In this document: positions 17,701 through 22,510 of the stretch, piece by piece
Layout: every line of letters begins with the position of its first letter
Position numbering within the stretch: position 1 is the stretch's first letter
Origin: Candidatus Omnitrophica bacterium CG1_02_40_15
GTDB lineage: Bacteria; Omnitrophota; Gorgyraeia; Gorgyraeales; Gorgyraeaceae
DNA: 22,510 nt
Direction: 5' to 3'
NCBI GenBank assembly: GCA_001871815.1
Contig: MNVP01000011.1
Coordinates: 1 to 22,510, forward strand
Program-made: the position numbers and the translations under genes
Notes under the pieces: model-generated
Database searches by the model: none
What the model was told of the DNA's origin: nothing
Seen by the model: the letters and a program-made list of their open reading frames with translations, nothing else

Positions 17701-18101
17701 GCGAAACGGATGTTGTTTTTGAAGGAATCTTTAGAAACCGCGCCGGAATAGAGACAAAGGTCAGTCTGGATGAATTAGAAGGAGCTGATGTCTTAGTTGT
17801 AGATGATGAACTTCGCACAGGAGGTACGCTGCGCAAATTATGCACTTTGTTAATGAAAGATTTAAAAGCTGGCAGGGTTTTTGTGGGTTTTACGCATGGC
17901 ATATTTTCGCTAGGCCCCGAGGAGTCTAAAAAAATATTTAGCGACCTTTTAGGACAAGGTTGGATAGCAGCATCTAATTCTATTGTCTCTGTTACTGAGA
18001 ATAACGCAGTTCTTCCTGAAAAGATCAATATTGATAGTTATATTGCAGAGAAGATTTATAGTCATTTTTTGACATCGCGAACTGTTAGAGTGGGAATATA
18101 A
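11793..18101 (+). CDS. Giant multidomain membrane protein: ChaN/TraB-like part, 7 membrane segments, PRPP-synthetase-like end
   Basis: A 2102-residue protein from the ATG at 11793, chosen for the AGGAGAAGG upstream and the signal peptide that follows (cleavage probably after AWA, residue 29). About 119-160, HIQDLHTNPEAS and LVCSEGASG resemble the first blocks of the ChaN/TraB/EreA superfamily, and GGFHTQGITKLLKEQGY (about 583-600) looks like a later His block. Residues about 690-800 are Thr/Val/Pro-rich and low in complexity. Seven hydrophobic segments follow (about 829-1174). Residues about 1180-1650 match nothing I know. The last ~350 residues resemble ribose-phosphate pyrophosphokinase: VEPYIRCSRQHHF, KKIRK, and the PRPP loop VVDDELRTGGTL (about 2003-2014). 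Six palindromic elements are translated inside the first half. Function unknown; the domain calls are by eye. Confidence 0.75.
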   Translation: MLDWQGKTWIKIISLVLIIAFLTYDIAWATDFTPIQKKQYASRSLFKNKKVDQNSISSQNESKLNNIKDALSHKDHKSRGGSMTLPYNNLYIKEIASIYIPDTIGKVVDSYTSPDSKGTIIHIQDLHTNPEASFNLASILEILIKDYDLNLVCSEGASGAVDTSSVSSFPDPGVREKVAKVFVNSGELTGEEYLSITKYPNLAIWGIEDEDIYFQHIIEFNKIMKFSPDALAFINQVKVALDRLKPEIYSKELLDIDAKEIEYQESKIDTAKYLEYLLDSASLIRSRDRSKNISEQGAEDKKILFERSREPTTEAESRTTNYKNIAIFRESLVAEKTIDQQKIMQESQDILLSLRTILKEKDNRYELNTLLAKASLFKDKKISPFSFYSYLKELALRHELLCSRPGLEHSNFTAYINYLTKVNSLDSTKLFNEIEELTYEIKDLISDNPNQKLLTKSLRNIKFLESFFNLKVSNEELDYYLKDKESFKESWFKSVVDVLDSASMANSSDRSNSIGTQYSSSGHENISWGESREDSVIDKNLPELESFYQIAHKRDVAMFNNIRPGLDFAKAKPRPGLIAALITGGFHTQGITKLLKEQGYSYVVISPYSKTQIDEENYRDLLAGKRKPLSELLTGLSNTLRIVIGFAPVLFIERYNKKVIAAGGLGKPIDPLAPRFRDALNLVVEGKTGSRTSVAATAAQSTARVSLSATVAPAFVLLEPTTTTGVVNTITEMFPIEPINVTAVGHIETVTVSTNAFTISSEFDFMSPASTALVSLLEPTEPSVVMNMANAGIGTRALAGHDVYGGDMRLATPHKRPAKAIHSPAQKHIASIFTIVLAGSLALTTGIASADNGGTIPLNIIAVPLIVGIGMLLVRYFLMRQKSHYRSLTNKAQAEELARLQKQLDGISKHPINPPGLLISSGFIFAFGVIIIPLILKGLFGIDMPDWVPYFNIVTVPLALFLSGLAVSIQHTLDLLNNTLQIRAGPQQLDTLTMLKCQVVSIFGSLFTKKSQSLIDKFAESGNIKHNSQTHIAYYDQKDKSIHIRQVALSQYKDYIQNLIYIKEKTQQVLDLPKIPNEIISYIVMILAIAPVIGLNLVVAANKFARELVKVSNAKPLGIIGLLTAGIYMLIFYAMIVNPWLKSAYRELDTVLKVIIYWLPLFSIIMFVGTLKLISKINPKKNPAGTIHLDIGKKWLLLDTVRKKIIVRRIISAARESERVLLRGADDVERLKEIYYSVLEEDASLLDKLFVGPEDLTYNLAPRISAKIEALKNKDGDKGYVNLNELFNVVIDKDILVKASGDKNFNAIKGGLYGPALLRELRQGLVFLLNLYGSLQNGASEKLVLKENAIKVLKDAERIMVCRYKGILVAGIITCLRRGSRWEDAPKKYSDLAEEDVTFLKDRRKGEEVTLFCFWIFSRALHLMSKIFKGIGPETIRAVKDYAKHLEDIFGIKIVICAYSRAGEFKKFEEKIMAKNGFEDKFMKEFERKWRGIEDFPYVVVEDTTKDKYTADFDQLFMYFRWLRENGYDLDNPQKYFGLFLLRYGAYKDKEENERQGFLVFDSTIRFHAGNALNSGMVPVIGPVIKDSREEDLDAGKSNVSVYYRKIAWHEENIERVIHNDRFSNPISFDWAAFRRGEGTPLKVIAGAFIDGEQNALLSDPDAIKGRHIIIKNADISNPRDFILLELIIGMLKDYGAKVTVSGLKLAYHDIPEGRPHAVILQGIIDRLSKGTQNFKKVSETRHAASKPDQVLCLGAQKQGLAKSLAEKFNINYAEVSAKPANDVWPIVALPVIPKNVKCVMLVADSASDEDLLKIELTVELLKANGVKEVSIVEPYIRCSRQHHFEVNKTGQVGSNSFKTFLDIFDGFAEGDFRISALYGANIHAIKYDDKTGKPIMAVERYAGDIDIIDIDVLPEIARYFVQKFSLGSRKLFVMATDKGSNFYAENVVKFLKTSGLDAEFVYAKKIRKSETDVVFEGIFRNRAGIETKVSLDELEGADVLVVDDELRTGGTLRKLCTLLMKDLKAGRVFVGFTHGIFSLGPEESKKIFSDLLGQGWIAASNSIVSVTENNAVLPEKINIDSYIAEKIYSHFLTSRTVRVGI
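12025..12053. repeat. In-frame GTAGGGGAGGGTCA palindrome
   Basis: A perfect 14-bp inverted repeat (12025-12038 and 12040-12053) around a central A. It is translated as about residues 78-87 of the giant protein, between the signal peptide and the ChaN-like part. The GTAGGGG...CCCCTAC design recalls dispersed intergenic palindromes seen in other bacteria. It is GC-rich compared with the flanks. Confidence 0.85.
12622..12747. repeat. In-frame TTCTCGAC-family element, copy 6
   Basis: 126 bp starting TTCTCGACTCTGCTTCC and ending GGAAGCAGAGTCAAGAA. Its inner arms (CTCCCGTGACCGCTCGAA and TTCGAGCGGTCACGGGAG) pair perfectly over 18 bp. It is read through as residues about 277-319 of the giant protein, a charged Ser/Arg/Glu-rich insertion (LLDSASLIRSRDRSKN...). 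The length is exactly 42 codons with no stop. The same family lies intergenically at 1423, 2000, 6662, 7772 and 8884. Confidence 0.9.
12988..13026. repeat. In-frame AAGACCAGGTCTT palindrome
   Basis: A perfect 19-bp inverted repeat (12988-13006 and 13008-13026) with a central A, 39 bp in all, spanning about residues 399-412 of the giant protein. The core CAAGACCAGGTCTTG recurs in the element at 13476-13525. Confidence 0.9.
13285..13391. repeat. In-frame TTCTCGAC-family element, copy 7
   Basis: 107 bp starting TTCTCGACTCAGCTTCC and ending AGAGTCGAGAA, with inner arms CCGCTCGAA and TTCGAGCGG. It is translated as about residues 498-533 and enters in the same frame as copy 6 (both give LDSAS and DRS). 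Its length is not a multiple of three, so its right tip is read in a different phase from copy 6. Confidence 0.9.
13476..13525. repeat. In-frame ATAAGACCAGGTCTTG long palindrome
   Basis: Two 24-bp arms (13476-13499 and 13502-13525) differ at one position and flank AA. They are translated as about residues 562-578, just before the GGFHTQG block. The arm holds the same AAGACCAGGTCTT core as the element at 12988, so these are members of one family. Confidence 0.88.
14752..14792. repeat. In-frame AACAACTTGACA-type palindrome, copy 3
   Basis: A perfect 20-bp inverted repeat (14752-14771 and 14773-14792) around a central A, translated as about residues 987-1000 (QQLDTLTMLKCQVV) in the loop after the fourth predicted membrane segment. 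It is almost identical to the intergenic copy at 3845-3887. Confidence 0.92.
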
Positions 18102-18110
18102 AAAAAAACC

Positions 18111-18139
18111 TTGCAAAATACAATATGTTGTGGTATATT
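18111..18139 (+). promoter_or_regulatory. Probable promoter for the PilZ gene
   Basis: TTGCAA (18111-18116) and TATATT (18134-18139) are 17 bp apart, with TGG directly before the -10 box (extended -10). It lies between the giant gene's stop and the PilZ gene and would give a leader of about 25-30 nt. Confidence 0.55.
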
Positions 18140-18172
18140 TAATTCTGATAACTAATGAAAGAGGGGGTGAAG

Positions 18173-18508
18173 ATGAGAGCAAGTGACTTTATAGAGAAGA
18201 GAAAGTTTGAAAGATTAAACATGTCTCTCCCTATAACGCTAAAACATGTTTCAGATGATGGGAAAGAAAAGCTTATGGACGGAGTTACCAGCGATGTAAG
18301 TTATAACGGGGCGTTTGTAAAAGATGCGGCTCCTGAGAATCTAAAGCCTAATGATAACTTACACGTATCTCTTGTTATCCCCAGGGATAATACAAGAGAT
18401 TTCCCGTTCTCCCGCCTTACAGGAAAGGCAAGGATAGCAAGGATCGAAGAAGCCGGGATCGCGCTTGAATTTGGCGAGCGCATGTCGCGGCTTTTTGTCG
18501 CTAGTTAA
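18173..18508 (+). CDS. PilZ-domain protein (probable c-di-GMP receptor)
   Basis: 111 residues from the ATG at 18173. I prefer this start to the ATG at 18155 because GGGGGTGA lies just upstream at the right spacing, inside what would otherwise be coding sequence. EKRKFERLNMSLPI at the N-terminus carries the basic RxxxR-like motif, and DVSYNGAFV carries the D/NxSxxG motif. Together these bind c-di-GMP in PilZ domains. The stand-alone single domain is typical of adaptors that control surface polysaccharide, adhesion or motility. Its neighbours on both sides are surface or export genes. The partner is unknown. Confidence 0.85.
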   Translation: MRASDFIEKRKFERLNMSLPITLKHVSDDGKEKLMDGVTSDVSYNGAFVKDAAPENLKPNDNLHVSLVIPRDNTRDFPFSRLTGKARIARIEEAGIALEFGERMSRLFVAS

Positions 18509-18627
18509 GGACTTCTCCTTAAAACTGCCTTTTCAATAAATCCCTTGAGAGGTTTTGTCCTCAAAATATCATTCAAATATAGCGCTCCTATTTCAGTACA
18601 TAAATCTAAAGCCATAATATATTCCAT
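18505..18627 (-). other. Small antisense ORF, 40 residues, doubtful
   Basis: A minus-strand frame of 40 codons (begins MEYIMALDLCTEIGALYLND, ends at a TAA overlapping the PilZ stop) lies in the 190-bp gap. I do not recognise it. No convincing Shine-Dalgarno precedes it. It could be the remnant of a lost gene. Otherwise I see only a short AAGGA/TCCTT hairpin in this gap. Confidence 0.15.
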
Positions 18628-18651
18628 TCCCGCGCCCTCTGCCTTTTTCTC

Positions 18652-18679
18652 TTGCAATTCCTCTGTATTGTGCTAAACT
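18652..18679 (+). promoter_or_regulatory. Promoter of the toxin-antitoxin-like pair
   Basis: TTGCAA (18652-18657) and TAAACT (18674-18679) are 16 bp apart, with TGC just before the -10 box (extended -10). A 33-bp block containing both boxes (18652-18684) recurs at 22456-22488 with two differences. Transcription would start only a few bases before the AGGAGG at 18687. Confidence 0.6.
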
Positions 18680-18699
18680 TGCATACAGGAGGATTAAAT

Positions 18700-18906
18700 A
18701 TGGTTATTCGAACAGAGTATCTTATTGATCAAAAGGGTAAAAGAAAGTCTGTAGTTTTGCCTATTCGTAATTATGTTAAATTACTGGAGTATCTTGAAGA
18801 TATGGAAGACGCTCTCGATCTGAAAAAAGCAAAAAAAGATGCCAAAGATTTTATTGATTTCAGAAAGTTTACCACCAAGCTTAAGAAACAAGGTCGCATA
18901 CAGTAA
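18700..18906 (+). CDS. Antitoxin-like small protein of a RelBE/ParDE-type pair
   Basis: 68 residues from the ATG at 18700, chosen because a perfect AGGAGG stands 7 bp upstream; starting earlier would place the promoter inside the gene. It opens MVIRTEYLIDQKGKRKSVVL, then LPIRNYVKLLEYLEDMEDALDL, then a Lys/Asp-rich helix. This matches the small antitoxins that precede RelE/ParE toxins: a short N-terminal DNA-binding strand, then a helical toxin-binding tail. Its TAA stop overlaps the ATG of the toxin frame by one base (TAATG), the usual coupled arrangement. The family call rests mainly on size, helical pattern and the neighbour. Confidence 0.7.
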   Translation: MVIRTEYLIDQKGKRKSVVLPIRNYVKLLEYLEDMEDALDLKKAKKDAKDFIDFRKFTTKLKKQGRIQ

Positions 18907-19157
18907 TGTACAGAATTATTATTGAGCGCAGAGTTGCCAAAGAAATATAATCCTTTCCTAATGATATAATCCAACGCATTACAGATACAATCAAGAATTT
19001 AAAATTTAACCCTAGGTCGCATGGCTCAAAAAAACTAATAGGAGAAATCGGCTGGCGTGTTAGGATCGGAGATTATCGTATATTGTATACGATAGTTGAT
19101 AGTCAGAAACTTATTACGATATACAGGGTAAAACATCGCAAAGAAGCATATCGTTAG
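18906..19157 (+). pseudogene. RelE/ParE-like toxin interrupted by one in-frame stop
   Basis: The frame from the ATG at 18906 reads MYRIIIERRVAKEI, then TAA at 18948-18950 (codon 15), then stays open for 68 more codons to the TAG at 19155. The later part has the RelE-type pattern: IIQRITDTIKNL, FNPRSHGSKKLIG, GWRVRIGDYRILYTI and ITIYRVKHRKEAYR. Without the stop it would be an 83-residue toxin of normal length with the conserved R-x-G-(D/N)-YR core. A single change (for example AAA to TAA) would explain it. No in-frame ATG lies downstream to restart. The toxin is probably dead while the antitoxin is intact; a sequencing error is possible. Confidence 0.85.
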
Positions 19158-19240
19158 AAGTTATATGCACCATGCCCTCTGCTCCATGTTCTCTGCCCTA
19201 ACCATTTCTAATCTTAGCTTGACATATCTCAAAATTCCTA

Positions 19241-19269
19241 TTGCATTTATTTTTCCCGTAAGCTATAAT
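19241..19269 (+). promoter_or_regulatory. Promoter of the SLBB export gene
   Basis: TTGCAT (19241-19246) and a perfect TATAAT (19264-19269) are 17 bp apart. Start of transcription would be near 19276, giving a leader of about 178 nt before the ATG at 19454. The region 19158-19240 shows nothing else I can support. Confidence 0.65.
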
Positions 19270-19275
19270 CATTTT

Positions 19276-19453
19276 AATTGTATTCAAGAAAATCGCTTTG
19301 CGATTAGGCCCTTGCTCTATAGGATTTAGCAAGGCCAATCCTTTTTAGGATAACTCCAATGCGATTTTCAGTGGTTAGGAAAGTGTTTTATACTTTCCTA
19401 TACCATAAAATACACCTGCGAAGTGGCCGAAGCAATCTAATAGGAGGGCTTAA
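19276..19453 (+). promoter_or_regulatory. Structured 5' leader with mutually exclusive stems, candidate riboswitch or attenuator
   Basis: GAAAATCGC (19288-19296) can pair with GCGATTTTC (19361-19369), closing a multi-branch fold, or its last six bases can pair locally with GCGATT (19300-19305). Inside, ATTAGGCCCTTGCT pairs with AGCAAGGCCAAT (19303-19316 / 19328-19339). AATCCT (19337-19342) can pair with AGGATT (19321-19326), or ATCCT with AGGAT (19347-19351). A further perfect 9-bp hairpin is TAGGAAAGT/ACTTTCCTA (19376-19400). I do not recognise the conserved core of any known riboswitch class. The Shine-Dalgarno AGGAGGG follows at 19442-19448. Confidence 0.5.
19417..19438. repeat. Degenerate GAAGCAATCT repeat in the SLBB leader
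   Basis: TGCGAAGTGGCCGAAGCAATCT matches the right part of the repeat at 2829-2860. It lies directly before the Shine-Dalgarno of the export gene. Confidence 0.5.
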
Positions 19454-22321
19454 ATGTCCAAGAGATTTTCTTTTATCAATTTTTGTATCGCCATTATATT
19501 TTTACTAACTACTATCTTTCCATCAGGCGCGTTTTCTTACCAGAGCGCTAGAGATTCTGAAGAGCGCAGCTTCGTAGACGAATCCAAAGGCATGGATATA
19601 GTTTCCTTCAAAAAGATCCGCTGCCCAAACTGCCTTATGGAGTTTTTCTATATACCCGGTAAGGATAGCCCGCATTCTCATTGGGTCCAGTATGAGGCCA
19701 AGGAAGAATTAAATGTAAATAAAGAAGATAGCCTAAATATCGAAGACAGCTTAAAAGATAATCAGGATAAGCTTAAAGATCTCGATAAACAAAATAAGCT
19801 TTTTAGTCTTTTTAAGTCAAAAGATGCTACTAAAGACAAAAAACCTACAAAAGATGATGCTATTAAAAAGGCTTTATCTTCACAGGAGTTAAGAGGCCAG
19901 TCTACATATAAGCTTCGCCAACAGCTTACTTGCCCTTACGATAGTTTTGTATTTTTCCCTGAAGGAGATTTATTAGATCAGGCAAAGTTTAAATCCAGCC
20001 TGACTTTATTCCAGGAACCATCCACTATTGAATCCAGTTTTTCAAAGTCTATTTCATTTGGCGCGCCCCGAGACCTTAAGCAGTTCGGCTATGAGCTCTT
20101 TTTTATACCTGAAAAATCCGGGAAAGAAGAAGAAAATAAAGAAGAATCTCTTTTAGGTTCAGCTAAATCTATGGAATCTCTCGCGGCTCTTGGCATGTTA
20201 AAAACAGCGCTTGGCGGCCAGGCCAGCCAGGGCTTAGAGGTTTCCTCTCAAATCACAGGCTCGGGAGATGGCGTAGTCGTCCCTGTGAGTTCTGACTATA
20301 TTGTCGGCCCGGGCGATGCACTTATTATCAATATCTGGGGAAGTGTTCAGGAGAGTTTTCCTGTGGAGGTTGATAGGGAAGGTAAAATCATGCTCCCTAA
20401 GTCAGGCCCTCTCTATGTCTGGGGCATGAAACTTAAAGAGACAGAAAAGCTCATTACCCAGAAACTGAATGAATTTTATACTAATTTCAATGTAGCAGTT
20501 TCCATGGGTAAGCTCAGAAATATCCGCGTCTTTATGATGGGTGAGGTCAAAAAACCTGGCGCGTATTCTATAAGTTCTCAATCCAATATTTTTCAGGCGC
20601 TTTATCAGGCAGGCGGGCCTACAAAGATGGGTTCCATGCGTAAGATAAAAATTGTTTCTCCGGATAGTAAGTCAAAGGAAGTGGATCTTTATCAATTTTT
20701 GTTAAACGGAGAGCCGGCAGATAATTCTATTATCCAATCAGGCGATACTATATTTGTCCCGCCTATAGGCGATGTGGTAGCTATTTCAGGCAATGTCAAA
20801 CGCCCCGCTATATATGAGACTAAAGGCGATATTTCTTTAAGCGATCTTATGGATTTTAGCGGCGGCATTACTCCCACAGGAAACCTCCAGCATCTTCAGG
20901 TAGAGCGCATCAAAGACAATGAACGCCGCATCGTAGTAGATATGGAATTAAAAAATAATAATTTTAAAGATATAAATCTTCGTAATGGCGATATGGTTAT
21001 AGTGTCTCCTATTGTGAGGCTTAAACATAATTTTGTAACTATATTAGGGAATGTCGAAAATCCCGGCGATTATGGGCTTAAAGAAGATATGTCAGTAAAA
21101 GGCCTGATACAGGCTGCCAAAGGCATGATGCCGGGCACTTATTTTTATAGAGCTGAAATCGCCCGCGTATCTAAAGACCGCTCTCGCGAAATCATTCCTA
21201 TAAATCTGGATAAGATGATGATGGGCGGTAAAGATGAAGACATTTCTTTAAAAGAATGGGATATTCTCCTGGTGTATTCTGAAGCAGAGGCTCAAGCCCC
21301 TTCATTTGTAGAAATAGAGGGCGCTATCAATAAGCCCGGCAGGTATGAACTAACTCCGAATATGAAAATTTCCGACCTTATTTTCAAGGCAGGCGGCATT
21401 ACTTCCAAAGATTTTATAAGAGGCGCTGAATTATTTCATATTATCCCGGGCGAGCAGCCTGTTGTAAGGGAAATTGGCATAAAAAGAATTTTTGGCTCTA
21501 ACATTCTCATAGATAAAGATATTATGCTGCAAACAGGCGATACGCTTTTTGTGAAACGCGAGCCCAAACTCACCGAGAAAAAGATAATTACTATAAAAGG
21601 CGAAGTAAGATTCCCCGGCGCTTACCCCATCATACAGGGAGAGCGGCTTAGCGATCTTATAGCCAGAGCCGGCGGTTATACTCAGGATGCATTTTTGCCA
21701 GGAGCAGTATTTACCAGGAAATCTATCAAAGAAGTTCAGGAAAAGATGCGCCAGAAGTTTCTTGAGAAGGAACAGCGTGCTCTTATGGAAGAACAACAGG
21801 CAATGCTATTAAGGGCAGGAAGTTCTGCCAATGCAGATGCTATTGGCCAATCTGTCCGAGCCAGGATGGAAATGATGGATATGATATCAGGAGCTGATAT
21901 AGAAGGCCGCATGGTCACAGCTCTTTTACCACTCGAGAAGTTGAAGCATACTAAGTATGATATTTCCATGGAAGATGGAGATACTATTACTATACCTGAG
22001 TCTCCTTCAGCTATCACAGTAATAGGAAGCGTCAATAACCCTACTTCAGTTCCTTTTGAAATAAGTAAGGGCATAGATTATTATATCCAGAGGACAGGCG
22101 GCCTTACCAAGCACGCAGATAAAAGCGGCATATACGTTATGCGCGCTAACGGCGAAGCTATTAATAAGTTTATGATGACTAAGTTTGTAGAACGCGGTGA
22201 CACCATAGTCATTCCTCAGGAATTCAAATACTGGACTCCTCCTGGCCAGCTCTTGAAAGATACGGTTGAAGTCCTCTCCCGCATAGCAGTAGGCGTAGGC
22301 ATCATCGCCGCCCTGCAGTAA
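19454..22321 (+). CDS. Wza-like polysaccharide export protein with six SLBB-type repeats
   Basis: A 955-residue secreted protein. Residues 1-27 form a signal peptide (hydrophobic FCIAIIFLLTTIFPSGAFS). CPNC at 57-60 and a later Cys (160, TCPYDS) suggest a small metal site or disulphide. Residues about 90-140 are Lys/Asp-rich. The polysaccharide-export domain starts at YIVGPGDALIINIWGS (about 282). Six beta-grasp SLBB-type units begin near 359 (GEVKKPGAY), 441 (GNVKRPAIY), 528 (GNVENPGDY), 618 (GAINKPGRY), 712 (GEVRFPGAY) and 854 (GSVNNPTSV). The C-terminus is a hydrophobic segment (VLSRIAVGVGIIAALQ), probably an outer-membrane anchor. Classical Wza has far fewer repeats and about 380 residues. 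Its role would be the periplasmic/outer-membrane channel for export of the polysaccharide built from the upstream sugars. The ATG follows AGGAGGG. Confidence 0.92.
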   Translation: MSKRFSFINFCIAIIFLLTTIFPSGAFSYQSARDSEERSFVDESKGMDIVSFKKIRCPNCLMEFFYIPGKDSPHSHWVQYEAKEELNVNKEDSLNIEDSLKDNQDKLKDLDKQNKLFSLFKSKDATKDKKPTKDDAIKKALSSQELRGQSTYKLRQQLTCPYDSFVFFPEGDLLDQAKFKSSLTLFQEPSTIESSFSKSISFGAPRDLKQFGYELFFIPEKSGKEEENKEESLLGSAKSMESLAALGMLKTALGGQASQGLEVSSQITGSGDGVVVPVSSDYIVGPGDALIINIWGSVQESFPVEVDREGKIMLPKSGPLYVWGMKLKETEKLITQKLNEFYTNFNVAVSMGKLRNIRVFMMGEVKKPGAYSISSQSNIFQALYQAGGPTKMGSMRKIKIVSPDSKSKEVDLYQFLLNGEPADNSIIQSGDTIFVPPIGDVVAISGNVKRPAIYETKGDISLSDLMDFSGGITPTGNLQHLQVERIKDNERRIVVDMELKNNNFKDINLRNGDMVIVSPIVRLKHNFVTILGNVENPGDYGLKEDMSVKGLIQAAKGMMPGTYFYRAEIARVSKDRSREIIPINLDKMMMGGKDEDISLKEWDILLVYSEAEAQAPSFVEIEGAINKPGRYELTPNMKISDLIFKAGGITSKDFIRGAELFHIIPGEQPVVREIGIKRIFGSNILIDKDIMLQTGDTLFVKREPKLTEKKIITIKGEVRFPGAYPIIQGERLSDLIARAGGYTQDAFLPGAVFTRKSIKEVQEKMRQKFLEKEQRALMEEQQAMLLRAGSSANADAIGQSVRARMEMMDMISGADIEGRMVTALLPLEKLKHTKYDISMEDGDTITIPESPSAITVIGSVNNPTSVPFEISKGIDYYIQRTGGLTKHADKSGIYVMRANGEAINKFMMTKFVERGDTIVIPQEFKYWTPPGQLLKDTVEVLSRIAVGVGIIAALQ

Positions 22322-22340
22322 CACCGGTGGCGCTGACGCT

Positions 22341-22391
22341 AATATCGTTCGAGCGGCCGCAGTGTCCAGACATATAAGCCCAGTCGAGAAC
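22341..22391. repeat. Half TTCTCGAC-family element, reverse orientation, copy 8
   Basis: On the minus strand this reads AGTTCTCGACTGGGCTTATA and runs to CCGCTCGAA, matching the left half of copies 3 and 4. The right half is missing. It is the only copy in reverse orientation and the only one not next to a stop codon (20 bp after the SLBB stop). Confidence 0.75.
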
Positions 22392-22397
22392 TCTTCT

Positions 22398-22421
22398 CCC
22401 TCTCCCATTTATGGGAGAGGG
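22398..22421. repeat. CCCTCTCCCAT/ATGGGAGAGGG palindrome
   Basis: A perfect 11-bp inverted repeat with a TT loop, directly after the half element. No T-tract follows on either strand, so it is unlikely to be a standard terminator, although it could still affect RNA 3' ends. Confidence 0.75.
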
Positions 22422-22455
22422 TAAGGTGATGGGCGGTCCCTTACATTTTTTCTCC

Positions 22456-22483
22456 TTGCAATTTCTCTGTATTATGCTAAACT
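22456..22483 (+). promoter_or_regulatory. Promoter near-identical to the antitoxin promoter
   Basis: TTGCAA (22456-22461), 16 bp, TAAACT (22478-22483) with TGC before it. The block 22456-22488 differs from 18652-18684 at two positions. It should drive whatever follows the window edge. Confidence 0.55.
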
Positions 22484-22490
22484 TGCATTT

Positions 22491-22510
22491 ATGGGCGTTG
22501 ATAAAGAAAT
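22491..22510 (+). CDS. Possible start of the next gene (truncated by the window)
   Basis: ATG at 22491 followed by GVDKE and then the window edge. It lies only 7 bp after the -10 box, so transcription would begin at or next to the ATG and the message would be leaderless. There is no Shine-Dalgarno. Too short to identify; the true start may lie beyond the window. Confidence 0.25.

Noticed and set aside
19219..19269. TTGACA at 19219 as the -35 box for TATAAT at 19264
   Set aside because: The spacer would be 39 bp. TTGCAT at 19241 gives 17 bp and is the better partner.
19276..19453. c-di-GMP (GEMM) riboswitch before the SLBB gene
   Set aside because: The biology would fit, but I cannot find the conserved GEMM core bases, so I only call it a structured leader.
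22398..22421. Palindrome after the SLBB gene as an intrinsic terminator
   Set aside because: No T-tract follows the stem on either strand.

Overview
The window is about 22.5 kb of AT-rich bacterial DNA with every convincing gene on the + strand. It looks like part of a surface-polysaccharide locus. The intergenic spaces are full of palindromic repeats, one gene is unusually large, and one sugar dehydrogenase carries an intein. Together with the Gram-negative-type Wzi-like barrel and the large SLBB export protein, this suggests an uncultured Gram-negative lineage such as a PVC-type candidate phylum (Omnitrophota is my best guess). That placement is inference only; there is no rRNA or marker gene in the window.

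Region 1 (1-9960) is a run of eight nucleotide-sugar genes that probably form one operon. They are ugd (UDP-glucose dehydrogenase), an rfbC-like epimerase, rfbA, rfbB, a wbpA/wecC-type UDP-HexNAc 6-dehydrogenase interrupted by a 484-residue intein with a LAGLIDADG endonuclease, a wbpP/galE-like 4-epimerase, gmd and uxs. Together they would supply UDP-glucuronate, UDP-xylose, dTDP-4-keto-6-deoxyglucose and its epimer, a UDP-HexNAc uronate with a possible C4 epimer, and GDP-4-keto-6-deoxymannose. No rfbD, fcl, glycosyltransferase, flippase or polymerase is present, so those steps must lie elsewhere. Five of the junctions or 3' ends carry a repeat with TTCTCGAC/GTCGAGAA termini. Four of these start immediately after a TAG stop codon.

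Region 2 (9959-18101) holds a Wzi-family outer-membrane barrel and then a 2102-residue protein behind a strong promoter. The large protein has a signal peptide, a ChaN/TraB-like N-terminal part, about seven membrane segments and a C-terminal half ending in a PRPP-synthetase-like domain. At least six palindromic elements of several families are read through in frame inside it. This resembles the Rickettsia palindromic elements that sit inside protein genes.

Region 3 (18102-22510) holds a PilZ-domain gene, an antitoxin-like gene followed by a RelE-like toxin broken by one stop codon, a promoter with a highly structured leader, and a 955-residue Wza-like export protein with six SLBB-type repeats. 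The window ends on a near-copy of the antitoxin promoter and what may be the first codons of another gene. PilZ beside polysaccharide export suggests c-di-GMP control, which is inference.
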